From the NCBI GenBank assembly GCA_900555045.1, contig USJW01000023.1:1-48757 (forward strand): a stretch of 48,757 nt of DNA. Direction: 5' to 3'. Below the pieces are notes generated by a model that did no database searches, was not told the DNA's origin, and saw only the letters and a list, made by a program, of their open reading frames with translations. The DNA is from an uncultured Clostridium sp. (lineage in GTDB: Bacteria; Bacillota; Clostridia; Lachnospirales; Lachnospiraceae). Made by a program: the position numbers and the translations under genes. This document shows positions 34,102 to 42,960 of this stretch, piece after piece; position 1 is the stretch's first letter, and every line of letters begins with the position of its first letter.

Positions 34102-35481
34102 ATGGCTTTTGAAAGTTTAACCGATAAATTACAGAATGTGTTCAAGGGCCTGCGCAGCAAGGGAAAGCTTTCCGAGGCGGACGTAAAGGCCGCGCTGCGG
34201 GAAGTAAAGATGGCCCTCCTGGAGGCGGATGTGAGCTTCAAGGTTGTGAAGCAGTTCATCAGCTCCATCCAGGAACAGGCTGTGGGCGCTGAGGTGTTCG
34301 GGAAGCTGGACGCCGGACAGACGGTCATCAAGATCGTAAACGAGGAGCTGGTTCGCCTGATGGGCTCTGAGACCACGGAGGTGGCCCTAAAGCCCGGCAG
34401 CGAGATCACCGTCATCATGATGGCGGGCCTTCAGGGCGCAGGTAAGACCACCACGACGGCTAAGCTGGCAGCCCAGCTGAAGGCCAAGAAGGGGCGCAAG
34501 CCGTTACTTGTGGCCTGTGACGTCTACCGCCCGGCAGCGATCAAGCAGCTGCAGGTCAACGGCGAGAAGGTTGGAATCCCGGTGTTCTCCATGGGAGACA
34601 AGCACAAGCCCGTGGACATCGCCAAGGCGGCGCTAGAGCACGCGGTAAAGAACGGCTTTAATCTGGTAATTCTGGATACGGCCGGACGCCTTCACATCGA
34701 CGAGGGCATGATGGATGAGCTGGTTGAGATCAAGGACCAGCTGTATGTACACCAGACGATCCTGGTGGTTGACGCTATGACCGGTCAGGACGCGGTGAAC
34801 GTGTCCGAGACCTTCAACAATAAAATTGGTATCGACGGGGTTGTGCTGACCAAGCTGGACGGCGACACCCGGGGCGGCGCGGCATTGTCCATCCGGGCGG
34901 TGACCGGCAAGCCGATCCTCTACGTCGGCATGGGCGAGAAGCTCTCGGATCTGGAGCAGTTCTATCCGGACCGGATGGCCTCCCGGATTCTGGGCATGGG
35001 CGATATCATGAGCCTCATTGAGAAGGCCACGGCTGAGATCGACGAGGAACAGGCCAGAGAGATGAGCCAGAAGCTGCGCAAGGCGGAGTTCGACTACAAC
35101 GACTTCCTGTCCCAGATGCAGCAGATCAAGAAGATCGGCGGTATGGGCAGTATCCTCTCCATGCTTCCGGGCGTGGGCAGCCAGCTCTCCGGAATCGATA
35201 TGGACGAGGGCGAAAAGTCCATGAAGCGTGTGGAATCCATCATCCTCTCCATGACCAAGGAGGAGCGGGCCAACCCGAACCTGATCAATCCCTCCCGCAA
35301 AAAGCGCATCGCAAAGGGCGCCGGGGTGGAGATCAGCGAGGTCAACCGCCTGGTCAAGCAGTTCGACCAGATGAAAAAGATGATGAAGCAGATGCCCGGG
35401 CTTGCCGGAGGCAAGAAGCGCGGCGGCTTCGGAGGCGGCCTTGGCGGCCTGATGGGCGGAAAGTTCAAGATGCCCTTTTAA
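34102..35481 (+). CDS. ffh: Ffh, signal recognition particle protein
   Basis: Ffh is the SRP54 GTPase that binds signal sequences and 4.5S/6S-like SRP RNA and targets ribosomes to FtsY. The N domain starts MAFESLTDKLQNVFKGLR. The G domain has P-loop GLQGAGKTT (Lys115), DTAGRLHIDE and TKLDGDTRGG. The C-terminal M domain (about 300-459) is rich in methionine and glycine, with the RNA-binding segment NPSRKKRIAKGAG. The length of 459 aa is typical. It is followed by rpsP, khpA and rimM in the usual Firmicutes order. No SRP RNA gene was seen in the window. Confidence 0.97.
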   Translation: MAFESLTDKLQNVFKGLRSKGKLSEADVKAALREVKMALLEADVSFKVVKQFISSIQEQAVGAEVFGKLDAGQTVIKIVNEELVRLMGSETTEVALKPGSEITVIMMAGLQGAGKTTTTAKLAAQLKAKKGRKPLLVACDVYRPAAIKQLQVNGEKVGIPVFSMGDKHKPVDIAKAALEHAVKNGFNLVILDTAGRLHIDEGMMDELVEIKDQLYVHQTILVVDAMTGQDAVNVSETFNNKIGIDGVVLTKLDGDTRGGAALSIRAVTGKPILYVGMGEKLSDLEQFYPDRMASRILGMGDIMSLIEKATAEIDEEQAREMSQKLRKAEFDYNDFLSQMQQIKKIGGMGSILSMLPGVGSQLSGIDMDEGEKSMKRVESIILSMTKEERANPNLINPSRKKRIAKGAGVEISEVNRLVKQFDQMKKMMKQMPGLAGGKKRGGFGGGLGGLMGGKFKMPF

Positions 35482-35564
35482 GAGCTAGTCAAACAGGTAA
35501 TCCTGTATGTCTAATAGATGTGCCGTTTTGACGGCGGAATGAAGGTATAAGGAGGTGAAATGAC

Positions 35565-35807
35565 ATGGCAGTTAAGATGAGACTGAGAAGAATGGGACAG
35601 AAGAAGGCTCCTTTCTATAGAATTGTGGTTGCTGATTCCAGATCTCCCAGAGATGGTAGATTCATCGAAGAAGTTGGTTACTATGATCCCACCAAGGAAC
35701 CCAGCGTAATCAAGTTCGATGAGGAAGCGGCTAAGAAGTGGTTAGCTACAGGTGCCCAGCCTACTGAGACCGTAGGAAAGCTGTTAAAAATCGCCGGTAT
35801 CCAGTAA
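35565..35807 (+). CDS. rpsP: 30S ribosomal protein S16
   Basis: This small basic protein (80 aa) of the 30S subunit starts MAVKMRLRRMGQKKAPFYRIVVADSR in outline, the S16 signature, and ends in the usual GAQPTETV...KIAGI. A very strong AAGGAGGTG site lies 7 bases before the ATG. Codon use shifts to AGA, GGT, GCT and GTT compared with its GC-rich neighbours, consistent with high expression. Confidence 0.97.
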   Translation: MAVKMRLRRMGQKKAPFYRIVVADSRSPRDGRFIEEVGYYDPTKEPSVIKFDEEAAKKWLATGAQPTETVGKLLKIAGIQ

Positions 35808-35829
35808 TCATGTAGATTGAGGTGGAAAT

Positions 35830-36057
35830 ATGAAAGAATTAGTTGAAGTGATTGCGAAAGCACTGGTGGACAGCCCCGATGAAGTAGTCGTTACAGAGTC
35901 CATGAAGGGTGAAGACATCCTGATTGAGCTGAAAGTTGCCGCCGCCGACATGGGCAAGGTGATCGGCAAGCAGGGACGGATTGCGAAAGCGATTCGCTCT
36001 GTCGTAAAGGCTGCTGCGTCAAAGGAAGACAAAAAGGTAATCGTTGAGATTCAGTAA
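35830..36057 (+). CDS. khpA: KhpA (YlqC), KH-domain RNA-binding protein
   Basis: This 75-aa protein consists almost entirely of one KH domain with the GKVIGKQGRIAKAIRS loop (GxxG motif), which binds RNA. In other Gram-positives KhpA pairs with KhpB/Jag and affects cell size and RNA metabolism. GAGGTGG lies upstream of the ATG, 22 bases after rpsP. Position between rpsP and rimM is conserved across Firmicutes. Confidence 0.95.
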   Translation: MKELVEVIAKALVDSPDEVVVTESMKGEDILIELKVAAADMGKVIGKQGRIAKAIRSVVKAAASKEDKKVIVEIQ

Positions 36058-36063
36058 GACGGA

Positions 36064-36097
36064 TGACCGCCGACCATTATGGGAGGCGGTTCATTTT
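36064..36097 (+). terminator. Weak hairpin between khpA and rimM
   Basis: ACCGCC (36066-36071) can pair with GGCGGT (36085-36090), and TTTT follows at 36094-36097. The stem is only about six base pairs, so partial attenuation is the most that can be claimed. Confidence 0.35.
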
Positions 36098-36134
36098 CTA
36101 TCTGCCACAATTTTTATAAGAGGGATCGGAATTT

Positions 36135-36647
36135 ATGGAAAAGATGCTGAGAGTGGGTGTGATTTCCTCCACCCATGGGGTGCGGGGGGAAGTCAAGGTG
36201 TTCCCCACCACGGATGATGCCGCCCGCTTTAAGACACTGAAGCAGGTGCTGCTAGACACGGGAAAAGAGACGATTGCGCTGGAGATTGAGAACGTCAAGT
36301 TCTTCAAGAACATGGTCATCTTAAAGTTTAAGGGCTATGACAATATAAGCGACATCGAAAAATATAAATCGAAGGATCTTCTGATCCCCCGCGAGGACGC
36401 GGTGGAGCTTGAGGAGGACGAGTACTTCATCGCGGATCTAATCGGACTGACCGTGATGGATGAGAGCGGCAAGGAGCTGGGCGTTCTGAAGGACGTGCTG
36501 GAGACCGGCGCCAACGATGTGTACATTGTCCAGATGAAGAGCGGACGGGAGCTCATGCTTCCGGCCATCGGCGACTGCATCCTGGATGTGGACCTGGAGG
36601 GCGGAACGATGACGGTGCACGTGCTGGACGGCCTGATGGACCTGTGA
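36135..36647 (+). CDS. rimM: RimM, 16S rRNA processing / 30S maturation factor
   Basis: RimM assists late assembly of the 30S head. The 170-aa protein has an N-terminal RimM barrel (LRVGVISSTHGVRGEVKVFPTT in outline) and a C-terminal PRC-barrel (about 95-168) ending in a LPAIGDCI and TVHVLDGLMDL stretch. It follows rpsP and khpA, but the usual downstream trmD and rplS are missing. Instead an MFS gene begins on a GTG that overlaps the rimM stop by four bases. Confidence 0.95.
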   Translation: MEKMLRVGVISSTHGVRGEVKVFPTTDDAARFKTLKQVLLDTGKETIALEIENVKFFKNMVILKFKGYDNISDIEKYKSKDLLIPREDAVELEEDEYFIADLIGLTVMDESGKELGVLKDVLETGANDVYIVQMKSGRELMLPAIGDCILDVDLEGGTMTVHVLDGLMDL

Positions 36648-37855
36648 GCGCGGGGCAGCGCCTGACCGGGCGCTACTGTCTCCTTCAGGGGAGCTATTAC
36701 GGCGTGAACTGCGCGGTGATAGGGTACGCCTCCGTCTTTTTGTTGGACCGGGGCGTAACCCCCACCGGCATCGGGGCGCTGGTGGCGGCGGGGAATATTC
36801 TCTCCGCGGTCTGCCAGCCCTGGGTTGCCGGGATTGCGGACCGCTCACAGCGGATCACACTGAAACAAATGATAAGGCTGACAGCCGCAGCGGGGGCATT
36901 CGTGTCCCTGCTTGTTGGCGTCTCTGCAAACCGCCTGGTCATGATGCCGCTCTACATGCTGTTAGTTCTGATCACGAACCTTCAGATGCCGCTGGTGAAC
37001 GCTGTCAGCGTATACTACGGCAACCGCGGAGAGGAGATCAATTACGGCGCCGCAAGAGGGCTCGGCTCCCTGACCTATGCCGTTTTCTCCTACGCTCTGG
37101 GGTATCTCACCGGAAGGTTGGGGGCTACCCTGGTCCCCTGGGCCTCCCTTGCGCTGTATCTGGCCGTGTTCGCCTGCTGCAGCCTGTTTCGGATGTCCGC
37201 GTCCGGGAAAATCGTTGATACGGCCGCGTCCGGCGAAGGAAAAGGCGGGATGGCTCCCGGCGGGACCGGAAATCCGCTTCGCTTTTTCGGCCAGTACCGG
37301 CGGTTCACCGGGGTGCTTTTCGGCGTGGTGCTGCTGTTCTCCTTCCACAACATCATCTGCACCTACATGATTCGGCTGGTGGCGCGGTTTGGAGGCGGCA
37401 GCGCGCAGATGGGACTGGCTCTGGCCGTGGCCGCAGTCAGCGAGATACCGGTCATGTTTCTGTATTCCAGGCTGGCGAAACACCTCAGCTCCCGGGCCCT
37501 TTTGCTGGCCTCGGCGCTGGGCTTTTTCGTGAAATCCCTGCTGCTGTTGATCGCCTGGAACGCGGCGCTTTTGCTGGCGGCCCAGGCCTTCCAGGCGTTT
37601 TCCTTCGCCCTCTTCATCCCGGCCTCCGTGGCCTACACGGACCGGGCGATGGAGGCCGGGGACAAGGTCAAGGGCCAGGCCTACATGACCGCGGCCCTCA
37701 CCCTGGGAGGGGTGGCCGGGAACTTGAGCGGCGGCATTGCGCTGGACGTCTCGGGTGTCAATGCCATGCTGATCCTGGGCTGCGCCTTTGCGCTAGCCGG
37801 TGTCCTGGCAATCGGATACTCAGTCCGCCCGATAACCGACAAGATTTACCACTGA
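36644..37855 (+). CDS. MFS transporter, PPP/HcaT-like family
   Basis: This integral membrane transporter of 403 aa has about 12 predicted helices. The N-terminus GRYCLLQGSYYGVNCAVIGYA and GVTPTGIGALVA, with NYGAARGLGSLTYA in the first half, resembles the MFS_1-like (HcaT/lactose-permease-like) subgroup. The substrate cannot be told. The GTG start overlaps the rimM stop (GTGA), so translation is probably coupled to rimM. mutL starts 22 bases after its stop. Its place in a ribosome-biogenesis operon is unusual. Confidence 0.85.
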   Translation: MSAGQRLTGRYCLLQGSYYGVNCAVIGYASVFLLDRGVTPTGIGALVAAGNILSAVCQPWVAGIADRSQRITLKQMIRLTAAAGAFVSLLVGVSANRLVMMPLYMLLVLITNLQMPLVNAVSVYYGNRGEEINYGAARGLGSLTYAVFSYALGYLTGRLGATLVPWASLALYLAVFACCSLFRMSASGKIVDTAASGEGKGGMAPGGTGNPLRFFGQYRRFTGVLFGVVLLFSFHNIICTYMIRLVARFGGGSAQMGLALAVAAVSEIPVMFLYSRLAKHLSSRALLLASALGFFVKSLLLLIAWNAALLLAAQAFQAFSFALFIPASVAYTDRAMEAGDKVKGQAYMTAALTLGGVAGNLSGGIALDVSGVNAMLILGCAFALAGVLAIGYSVRPITDKIYH

Positions 37856-37877
37856 CCCATATAAGGAGAGTGATTCC

Positions 37878-40229
37878 ATGCCCAATATAACCGTACTCGA
37901 CCAGAGTACCATCAATAAAATTGCCGCCGGTGAGGTGATCGAGCGACCGGCCTCCGTGGTGAAGGAGCTGCTGGAAAACGCCATCGACGCCCAGGCCACC
38001 GCAGTGACCATTGAGATCAAGGAAGGCGGGACCACGCTCATTCGGGTGACGGACAACGGCTGCGGGATCCCGAAGGAGGAGATCAGCACGGCTTTTCTGC
38101 GCCACGCCACCAGCAAAATCAAATCCGTGGAGGATCTGTTCACCATCTCCTCCCTGGGATTTCGCGGCGAGGCGCTGGCCAGCATCGCGGCGGTCTCCCA
38201 GGTGGAGCTGATCACAAAGACCGTGGACAGCCTGACCGGCTTCCGCTACCAGATCGAGGGCGGGGCAGAGCGGAGCATGGAGGAGGTGGGCGCGCCGGAC
38301 GGCACCACCTTCATCGCGCGCAACCTTTTTTACAACACGCCCGCCCGCAAAAAGTTCTTAAAGCGCCCGGTCACGGAGGGGGCTTATGTGGCGGACCTTG
38401 TGGAGAAGATTGCCCTGTCCCACCCGGACATATCCATCCGCTTTATCCAGAACAACCAGAACAAGCTTTACACCTCCGGAAACCACAATCTGCGGGATCT
38501 GGTGTACACGGTCTTCGGCCGCGAGGTGACCGCCAACCTGCTCCCCATCGACGTGCAGGAGGGGGATATAAAGATCGCCGGGTTTATCGGGAAGCCCCTG
38601 ATCGCCCGCGGAAACCGCAATTATGAGAACTATTTTATCAACGGCCGCTACATCAAGAGCAGCATCATCTCCAAGGCCATCGAGGAGGCCTACAAGCCCT
38701 ATATGATGCAGCACAAGTATCCCTTCACCCTGCTGCACTTCACCATCGAACCGGAGTTCCTGGATGTGAACGTGCACCCCACCAAGATGGAGCTTCGGTT
38801 CCGGGACGGGGAAGCGGTGTTCAAGACGGTCTTAAACGCGGTGGGCGAGGCGCTGGCCCACCGGGAGCTGATCCCCCAGGTGAGCCTGGAGGAGCGCAAG
38901 GCCAAGGAGGAGGCCCGTCAGCTGGAGCGCCTGGCCCCCAAGCCGGAGCCCTTTGAGGTCCGCAGGAGACAGAGCCTGGAGAACAGCGGGGTACAGAAAC
39001 GGGATTTTGAGAACCATTCCCCACTTTTCACTGGAAATGGCGGAGAAAATCCCACTGGCGTTCCAAATACAGCGGAAAATAAGCGAATTGATTATCGCCT
39101 GATCCCACATGCCCCCACCGGCCGCGTCCGCGAGGAGAGCGAAAACCCGGCTGCGCCGGGGAGCGCAGGGAGGCAGCCGTTCGATTTTGAGCGGGATCTG
39201 TTTGGCGGGAGCCGAGGAGAAAAGCAGGAGAGAGGCGCGGGGAGGCCGTCAGTTCCGACACCGGTTCCCACACCGACTTCGGCCGCGGAACCGGCAGACG
39301 GCCAGGTTGGCGGCGCTGCCTCTGGGATGCAGCGCGCGGAAGATATTTTGGCCGATATGTTGCCGGTTGGTGGCGCCGCATCCAAGCTGCCGGTCGCGGA
39401 AAATGGCCAGACGCCCGGCGGCGCCCATGAGCTGTCGCCAATGGCCAACGACCAGACGCCTGCAATGCCCGGTGAGCTGCCGCCAATGGCCAATGCCCTG
39501 GCGCCCGGCGCACCCGGCGCCGCCAGCAACCTCTCAACCACAGAAAATGCGCCCGGCGCCCTCCAGCCCGCAGACGCGATTATTCCCGAGCAGCTCCCCA
39601 CCGCCGAGCAGCTGGACCTGTTCGACACCAAATTTCTGGACCCCAGGTCCAGGCTGCGCCACAAGCTGATCGGGCAGCTGTTCGACACCTACTGGCTGGT
39701 GGAGTACGACGGCATGCTGGTGATTATCGACCAGCACGCGGCGCACGAGAAGATTCTCTACGAGAACACCATGAAGGCCCTGAAGGAGCGGCAGTTCGAC
39801 ACCCAGATGGTGAATCCGCCCATCATCCTGACGCTGAACATGAACGAGGAGCTTCTTTTGAAAAAATACATGGACTACTTCACCGGCCTCGGCTTTGAGA
39901 TCGAGAATTTCGGCGGGCGCGAGTACGCGGTGCGCGGCGTCCCGTCCAACCTCTTTTCCATCGCCAAGCGGGAGCTCCTGATCGAGATGATCGACGGCCT
40001 CTCGGACGACGCGGCGGTCCACAACCCGGACATTATCTACGAGAAGGTGGCCTCCATGTCCTGCAAGGCCGCGGTCAAGGGGCATCAGTCCATGTCCGCC
40101 ATGGAGGCGAACGAGTTGATCGACCAGCTGCTTCACCTGGAGAATCCCTACAACTGCCCCCACGGCAGGCCGGTGATCATCTCCATGACAAAGTATGAGC
40201 TGGAAAAGAAATTTAAGCGCATTGTATAG
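37878..40229 (+). CDS. mutL: DNA mismatch repair protein MutL with expanded linker
   Basis: This mismatch-repair ATPase/endonuclease has an N-terminal GHKL domain with the motifs ELLENAIDA, DNGCGIP and LGFRGEAL (residues 1-335). A poorly conserved Pro/Ala-rich linker follows (about 350-575). The C-terminal dimerisation/endonuclease domain has the metal motif DQHAAHEKILYE from Asp618, and a late CPHGRP motif, as in MutH-less bacteria. At 783 aa it is over 100 residues longer than the usual 620-680, almost all in the linker, which contains degenerate repeats. An AAGGAGAG site precedes the ATG. mutS is not adjacent; miaA follows by 15 bases. Confidence 0.96.
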   Translation: MPNITVLDQSTINKIAAGEVIERPASVVKELLENAIDAQATAVTIEIKEGGTTLIRVTDNGCGIPKEEISTAFLRHATSKIKSVEDLFTISSLGFRGEALASIAAVSQVELITKTVDSLTGFRYQIEGGAERSMEEVGAPDGTTFIARNLFYNTPARKKFLKRPVTEGAYVADLVEKIALSHPDISIRFIQNNQNKLYTSGNHNLRDLVYTVFGREVTANLLPIDVQEGDIKIAGFIGKPLIARGNRNYENYFINGRYIKSSIISKAIEEAYKPYMMQHKYPFTLLHFTIEPEFLDVNVHPTKMELRFRDGEAVFKTVLNAVGEALAHRELIPQVSLEERKAKEEARQLERLAPKPEPFEVRRRQSLENSGVQKRDFENHSPLFTGNGGENPTGVPNTAENKRIDYRLIPHAPTGRVREESENPAAPGSAGRQPFDFERDLFGGSRGEKQERGAGRPSVPTPVPTPTSAAEPADGQVGGAASGMQRAEDILADMLPVGGAASKLPVAENGQTPGGAHELSPMANDQTPAMPGELPPMANALAPGAPGAASNLSTTENAPGALQPADAIIPEQLPTAEQLDLFDTKFLDPRSRLRHKLIGQLFDTYWLVEYDGMLVIIDQHAAHEKILYENTMKALKERQFDTQMVNPPIILTLNMNEELLLKKYMDYFTGLGFEIENFGGREYAVRGVPSNLFSIAKRELLIEMIDGLSDDAAVHNPDIIYEKVASMSCKAAVKGHQSMSAMEANELIDQLLHLENPYNCPHGRPVIISMTKYELEKKFKRIV
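39382..39560 (+). repeat. Degenerate tandem repeats inside the mutL linker
   Basis: About four units of 14-18 codons read as KLPVAENGQTPGGA, ELSPMANDQTPAMPG, ELPPMANALAPGAPG and NLSTTENAPGALQ. The central two are clearly related at DNA level (GAGCTG, then CGCCAATGGCCAA). They keep the reading frame open. Confidence 0.6.
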
Positions 40230-40244
40230 AAGGAGTGACGGAAT

Positions 40245-41195
40245 ATGAAACAACCTCTTATCATCCTCACAGGCCCCACGGCGGTGGGAAAAACCGCGCT
40301 CTCGATCTGCCTGGCCAAGGCCGTGGGCGGCGAGATCATCAGCGCCGACTCCATGCAGGTGTACCGCCATATGGACATCGGCTCCGCCAAGGTCACAAGG
40401 GAGGAGATGGACGGGGTTCCCCACCATCTGATCGACGTTTTGGAGCCGGAGGAGGAATTCAATGTGGTCGTGTTCCAGCAGCTGGCCAAGAGGGCCATGG
40501 AGGACATCTACAGCCGCAATAAGATTCCGATTGTGGCGGGCGGAACTGGCTTCTACATCCAGGCGCTGCTCTACGACATCGACTTTAAGGAGAACGAGGA
40601 GGGGGACAAAATCCGCGCTGAGCTGGAGGCTTTGGCCGCGAGCCGGGGTGAGGCGTACGTCCACGCCATGCTGCGGGAGGTTGACCCGGAGTCGGCGGAC
40701 CAGATTCACCAGAACAACATCAAGCGGGTGATCCGGGCCATCGAGTATTACCGCCAGACCGGGGAGAAGATGTCCGACCACAACCGCATCCAGCGGGAGA
40801 AGGAGTCCCCCTACCACTTCCTGTACTACGTGCTCACCACCGACCGGGAGCTCCTCTACCGCCGCATCGACAGGCGGGTGGACCAGATGCTCAAGGACGG
40901 GCTGGTGGAGGAGGTGCGCGCCTTAAAGGAGCGCGGCTGCCACCGGGGCCAAACCTCCATGCAGGGCCTGGGCTACAAGGAGATCCTGGATTACTTAAAC
41001 GGCGAATGCACGCTGGAGGAGGCCGTTTACGTGTTAAAGCGGGACACCAGGCACTTCGCCAAGCGCCAGCTCACCTGGTTTAAGAGGGAGCGGGACGTGC
41101 GCTTTTTAAACCTTCCGGACTTCGCAAACGACCCGGACCGGGTTCTAAAGTCTATAATAGAGGATTGCGTGGCAGAAAAAATTGTGCTACAATAA
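40245..41195 (+). CDS. miaA: MiaA, tRNA dimethylallyltransferase
   Basis: MiaA adds a dimethylallyl group to N6 of A37 in tRNAs that read UNN codons. The P-loop GPTAVGKTALS stands at the N-terminus. It is followed by SADSMQVYRHMDIGSAK, GGTGFYIQALL and the RQLTWFKRE segment near the C-terminus, all family signatures. The length of 316 aa is normal. AGAAGGAG precedes the ATG. It lies directly after mutL, a conserved neighbour pair; the commonly linked hfq is not present. Confidence 0.97.
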   Translation: MKQPLIILTGPTAVGKTALSICLAKAVGGEIISADSMQVYRHMDIGSAKVTREEMDGVPHHLIDVLEPEEEFNVVVFQQLAKRAMEDIYSRNKIPIVAGGTGFYIQALLYDIDFKENEEGDKIRAELEALAASRGEAYVHAMLREVDPESADQIHQNNIKRVIRAIEYYRQTGEKMSDHNRIQREKESPYHFLYYVLTTDRELLYRRIDRRVDQMLKDGLVEEVRALKERGCHRGQTSMQGLGYKEILDYLNGECTLEEAVYVLKRDTRHFAKRQLTWFKRERDVRFLNLPDFANDPDRVLKSIIEDCVAEKIVLQ

Positions 41196-41204
41196 CAAAC
41201 CGAC

Positions 41205-41237
41205 AGCCCATTGCCGTCATTTTCCAGGCAATGGGCT
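41205..41237 (+). terminator. Perfect hairpin between miaA and the PLP-enzyme gene
   Basis: AGCCCATTGCC (41205-41215) and GGCAATGGGCT (41227-41237) are exact complements with an 11-base loop. No T-run follows, so it may be a stabilising or regulatory structure in the leader of the next gene rather than a classical terminator. Confidence 0.5.
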
Positions 41238-41274
41238 CGCCGCCATCATAGAGACAAAGGGAGAAATACCAGTC

Positions 41275-42573
41275 ATGGATATAAACAATCAGTTGGATGA
41301 AATGTACGGGCGTCTGGGGATCAGTGCCCAGGTGCTGGCCTACGGCCGGGACGTGGAGGAGACCTTAAAGAATCGCTTTTCGGCCATCGACCAGACCGCA
41401 GAGTACAATCAGATGAAGGTGATTAAGGGGATGCAGGACAACCGCGTCAGCGACATCCACTTTGCCGCCACCACCGGCTACGGCTACAACGACCTGGGCC
41501 GCGATACCCTGGAGGACGTCTACGCCAGCGTGTTCCACGGTGAGAGCGCCCTGGTGCGCCCGCAGCTGATCAGCGGAACCCACGCCCTCCACGTGGCACT
41601 GTCCGGAAACCTGCGCCCCGGGGACGAGCTGCTCTCGCCCGTGGGAAAGCCCTACGACACCCTGGAGGAGGTCATCGGAATCCGCGACTCCGTGGGCTCC
41701 TTAAAGGAGTACGGCGTCACCTACCGCCAGGTGGATTTAAAGGCGGGCGGGACCTTTGACTACGACAACATTGCGAAGGCCATCAATGAGCGGACCAAGC
41801 TGGTCACCATCCAGCGCTCCAAGGGCTACGACCCCAGACCCACCTTCTCCGTGAAGCAGATCGGCGAGCTGATCGCGTTCGTGAAGCAGATCAAGCCCGA
41901 GGTGATCTGCATGGTGGACAACTGCTACGGCGAGTTCGTGGAGACCACCGAGCCCACGGACGTGGGGGCGGACATGATCGTCGGCTCCCTGATCAAGAAC
42001 CCCGGCGGCGGCCTCGCGCCCATCGGCGGCTACATCGTGGGCCGCAAGGACTGCGTGGACCGCGCATCCTACCGCCTCAGCGCGCCCGGTTTGGGCAAGG
42101 AGGTGGGCGCCAGCTTAGGGATCAACCAGCAGCTGTACCAGGGCCTGTTTTTAGCGCCGACGGTGGTCGCCGGTGCCTTAAAGGGCGCAATCTTTGCCGC
42201 GAACATCTACGAGCGCCTGGGCTTTGCCGTGGTGCCGAACAGCACCGAGTCCCGCCACGACATCATTCAGGCCATCACCTTCGGAACGCCGGAGGGCGTG
42301 ATCGCCTTCTGCAAGGGCATCCAGGCGGCGGCGCCAGTGGACAGCTTTGTGACGCCGGAGCCCTGGGATATGCCGGGATATGACGCCCAGGTGATCATGG
42401 CGGCGGGCGCCTTTGTGCAGGGCTCCTCCATTGAGCTCTCGGCCGACGGCCCCATCAAACCGCCCTACGCGGTTTACTTCCAGGGAGGCTTAACCTGGTA
42501 CCACGCGAAGCTGGGAATCCTCAAATCCCTGCAGGAGCTGGTGAACGCAGGGGTTATAAAAAATATGAAGTAA
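41275..42573 (+). CDS. PLP-dependent enzyme, aluminium-resistance / methionine gamma-lyase-like family
   Basis: This 432-aa protein belongs to the Alum_res family of fold-type I PLP enzymes, commonly annotated as methionine gamma-lyase family or aluminium resistance protein. Supporting segments are SGTHALHVALSGNLRPGDELLSP near the PLP phosphate site, MVDNCYGEFVE (with the PLP-ring Asp) and the SLIKNPGGGLAPIGGYI region with the likely Schiff-base Lys241. The true substrate is not established for this family. The ATG at 41275 follows AAGGGAG; an upstream in-frame ATG at 41182 would overlap miaA and the hairpin. It follows miaA and precedes DUF4321, as in other clostridia. Confidence 0.88.
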   Translation: MDINNQLDEMYGRLGISAQVLAYGRDVEETLKNRFSAIDQTAEYNQMKVIKGMQDNRVSDIHFAATTGYGYNDLGRDTLEDVYASVFHGESALVRPQLISGTHALHVALSGNLRPGDELLSPVGKPYDTLEEVIGIRDSVGSLKEYGVTYRQVDLKAGGTFDYDNIAKAINERTKLVTIQRSKGYDPRPTFSVKQIGELIAFVKQIKPEVICMVDNCYGEFVETTEPTDVGADMIVGSLIKNPGGGLAPIGGYIVGRKDCVDRASYRLSAPGLGKEVGASLGINQQLYQGLFLAPTVVAGALKGAIFAANIYERLGFAVVPNSTESRHDIIQAITFGTPEGVIAFCKGIQAAAPVDSFVTPEPWDMPGYDAQVIMAAGAFVQGSSIELSADGPIKPPYAVYFQGGLTWYHAKLGILKSLQELVNAGVIKNMK

Positions 42574-42587
42574 TTCCTGTATTTTTG

Positions 42588-42616
42588 TATACACCGCTAG
42601 AAGATTATGGTAATAT
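42588..42616 (+). promoter_or_regulatory. Possible promoter before the DUF4321 gene
   Basis: TATACA (42588-42593) and TAATAT (42611-42616) are spaced 17 bases apart in an A/T-rich gap of 87 bases after the PLP-enzyme gene. The -35 is weak. Confidence 0.3.
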
Positions 42617-42660
42617 GTATTAGATCGGATGGCGGACAGACTGAAGGAGAATTGTGACCT

Positions 42661-42912
42661 ATGCGCTATAAGAATTTCTGGATTTTACTGATCATGCTGT
42701 TGACCGGCATCGTGCTGGGAGGCTTTATAGGCCAGCTGGCGGAGGGGGTATCCTGGCTGTCCTGGCTGAATTTCGGACAGTCCTTCGGGTTAGATTCACC
42801 GCTTGTGATCAATTTCGGGATTCTGGTTATTACCTTTGGCCTGACCATCAAGATCACGATGGCCAGCATCATCGGCGTCGCGGTGGCGCTGATCATTTAC
42901 CGCTGGATTTAA
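42661..42912 (+). CDS. DUF4321 small membrane protein
   Basis: This 83-aa protein has two predicted membrane helices (about 7-27 and 50-80) separated by a short tryptophan-containing loop (EGVSWLSWLNFGQSFGL). The pattern matches the DUF4321 family, which is found close to radC and mre genes in clostridia and has no known function. GAAGGAG lies upstream of the ATG. It stands 48 bases before radC and might belong to the cell-shape transcript. Confidence 0.8.
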   Translation: MRYKNFWILLIMLLTGIVLGGFIGQLAEGVSWLSWLNFGQSFGLDSPLVINFGILVITFGLTIKITMASIIGVAVALIIYRWI

Positions 42913-42960
42913 CATCGTTTCCTGACAATGTGCTCGGAGAGGTGCGTAGTTAGGAGAGAT

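Noticed and set aside
39534..40817. 427-codon minus-strand open frame across the mutL-miaA junction
   Set aside because: It runs antisense through two well-identified genes and has no recognisable domain.
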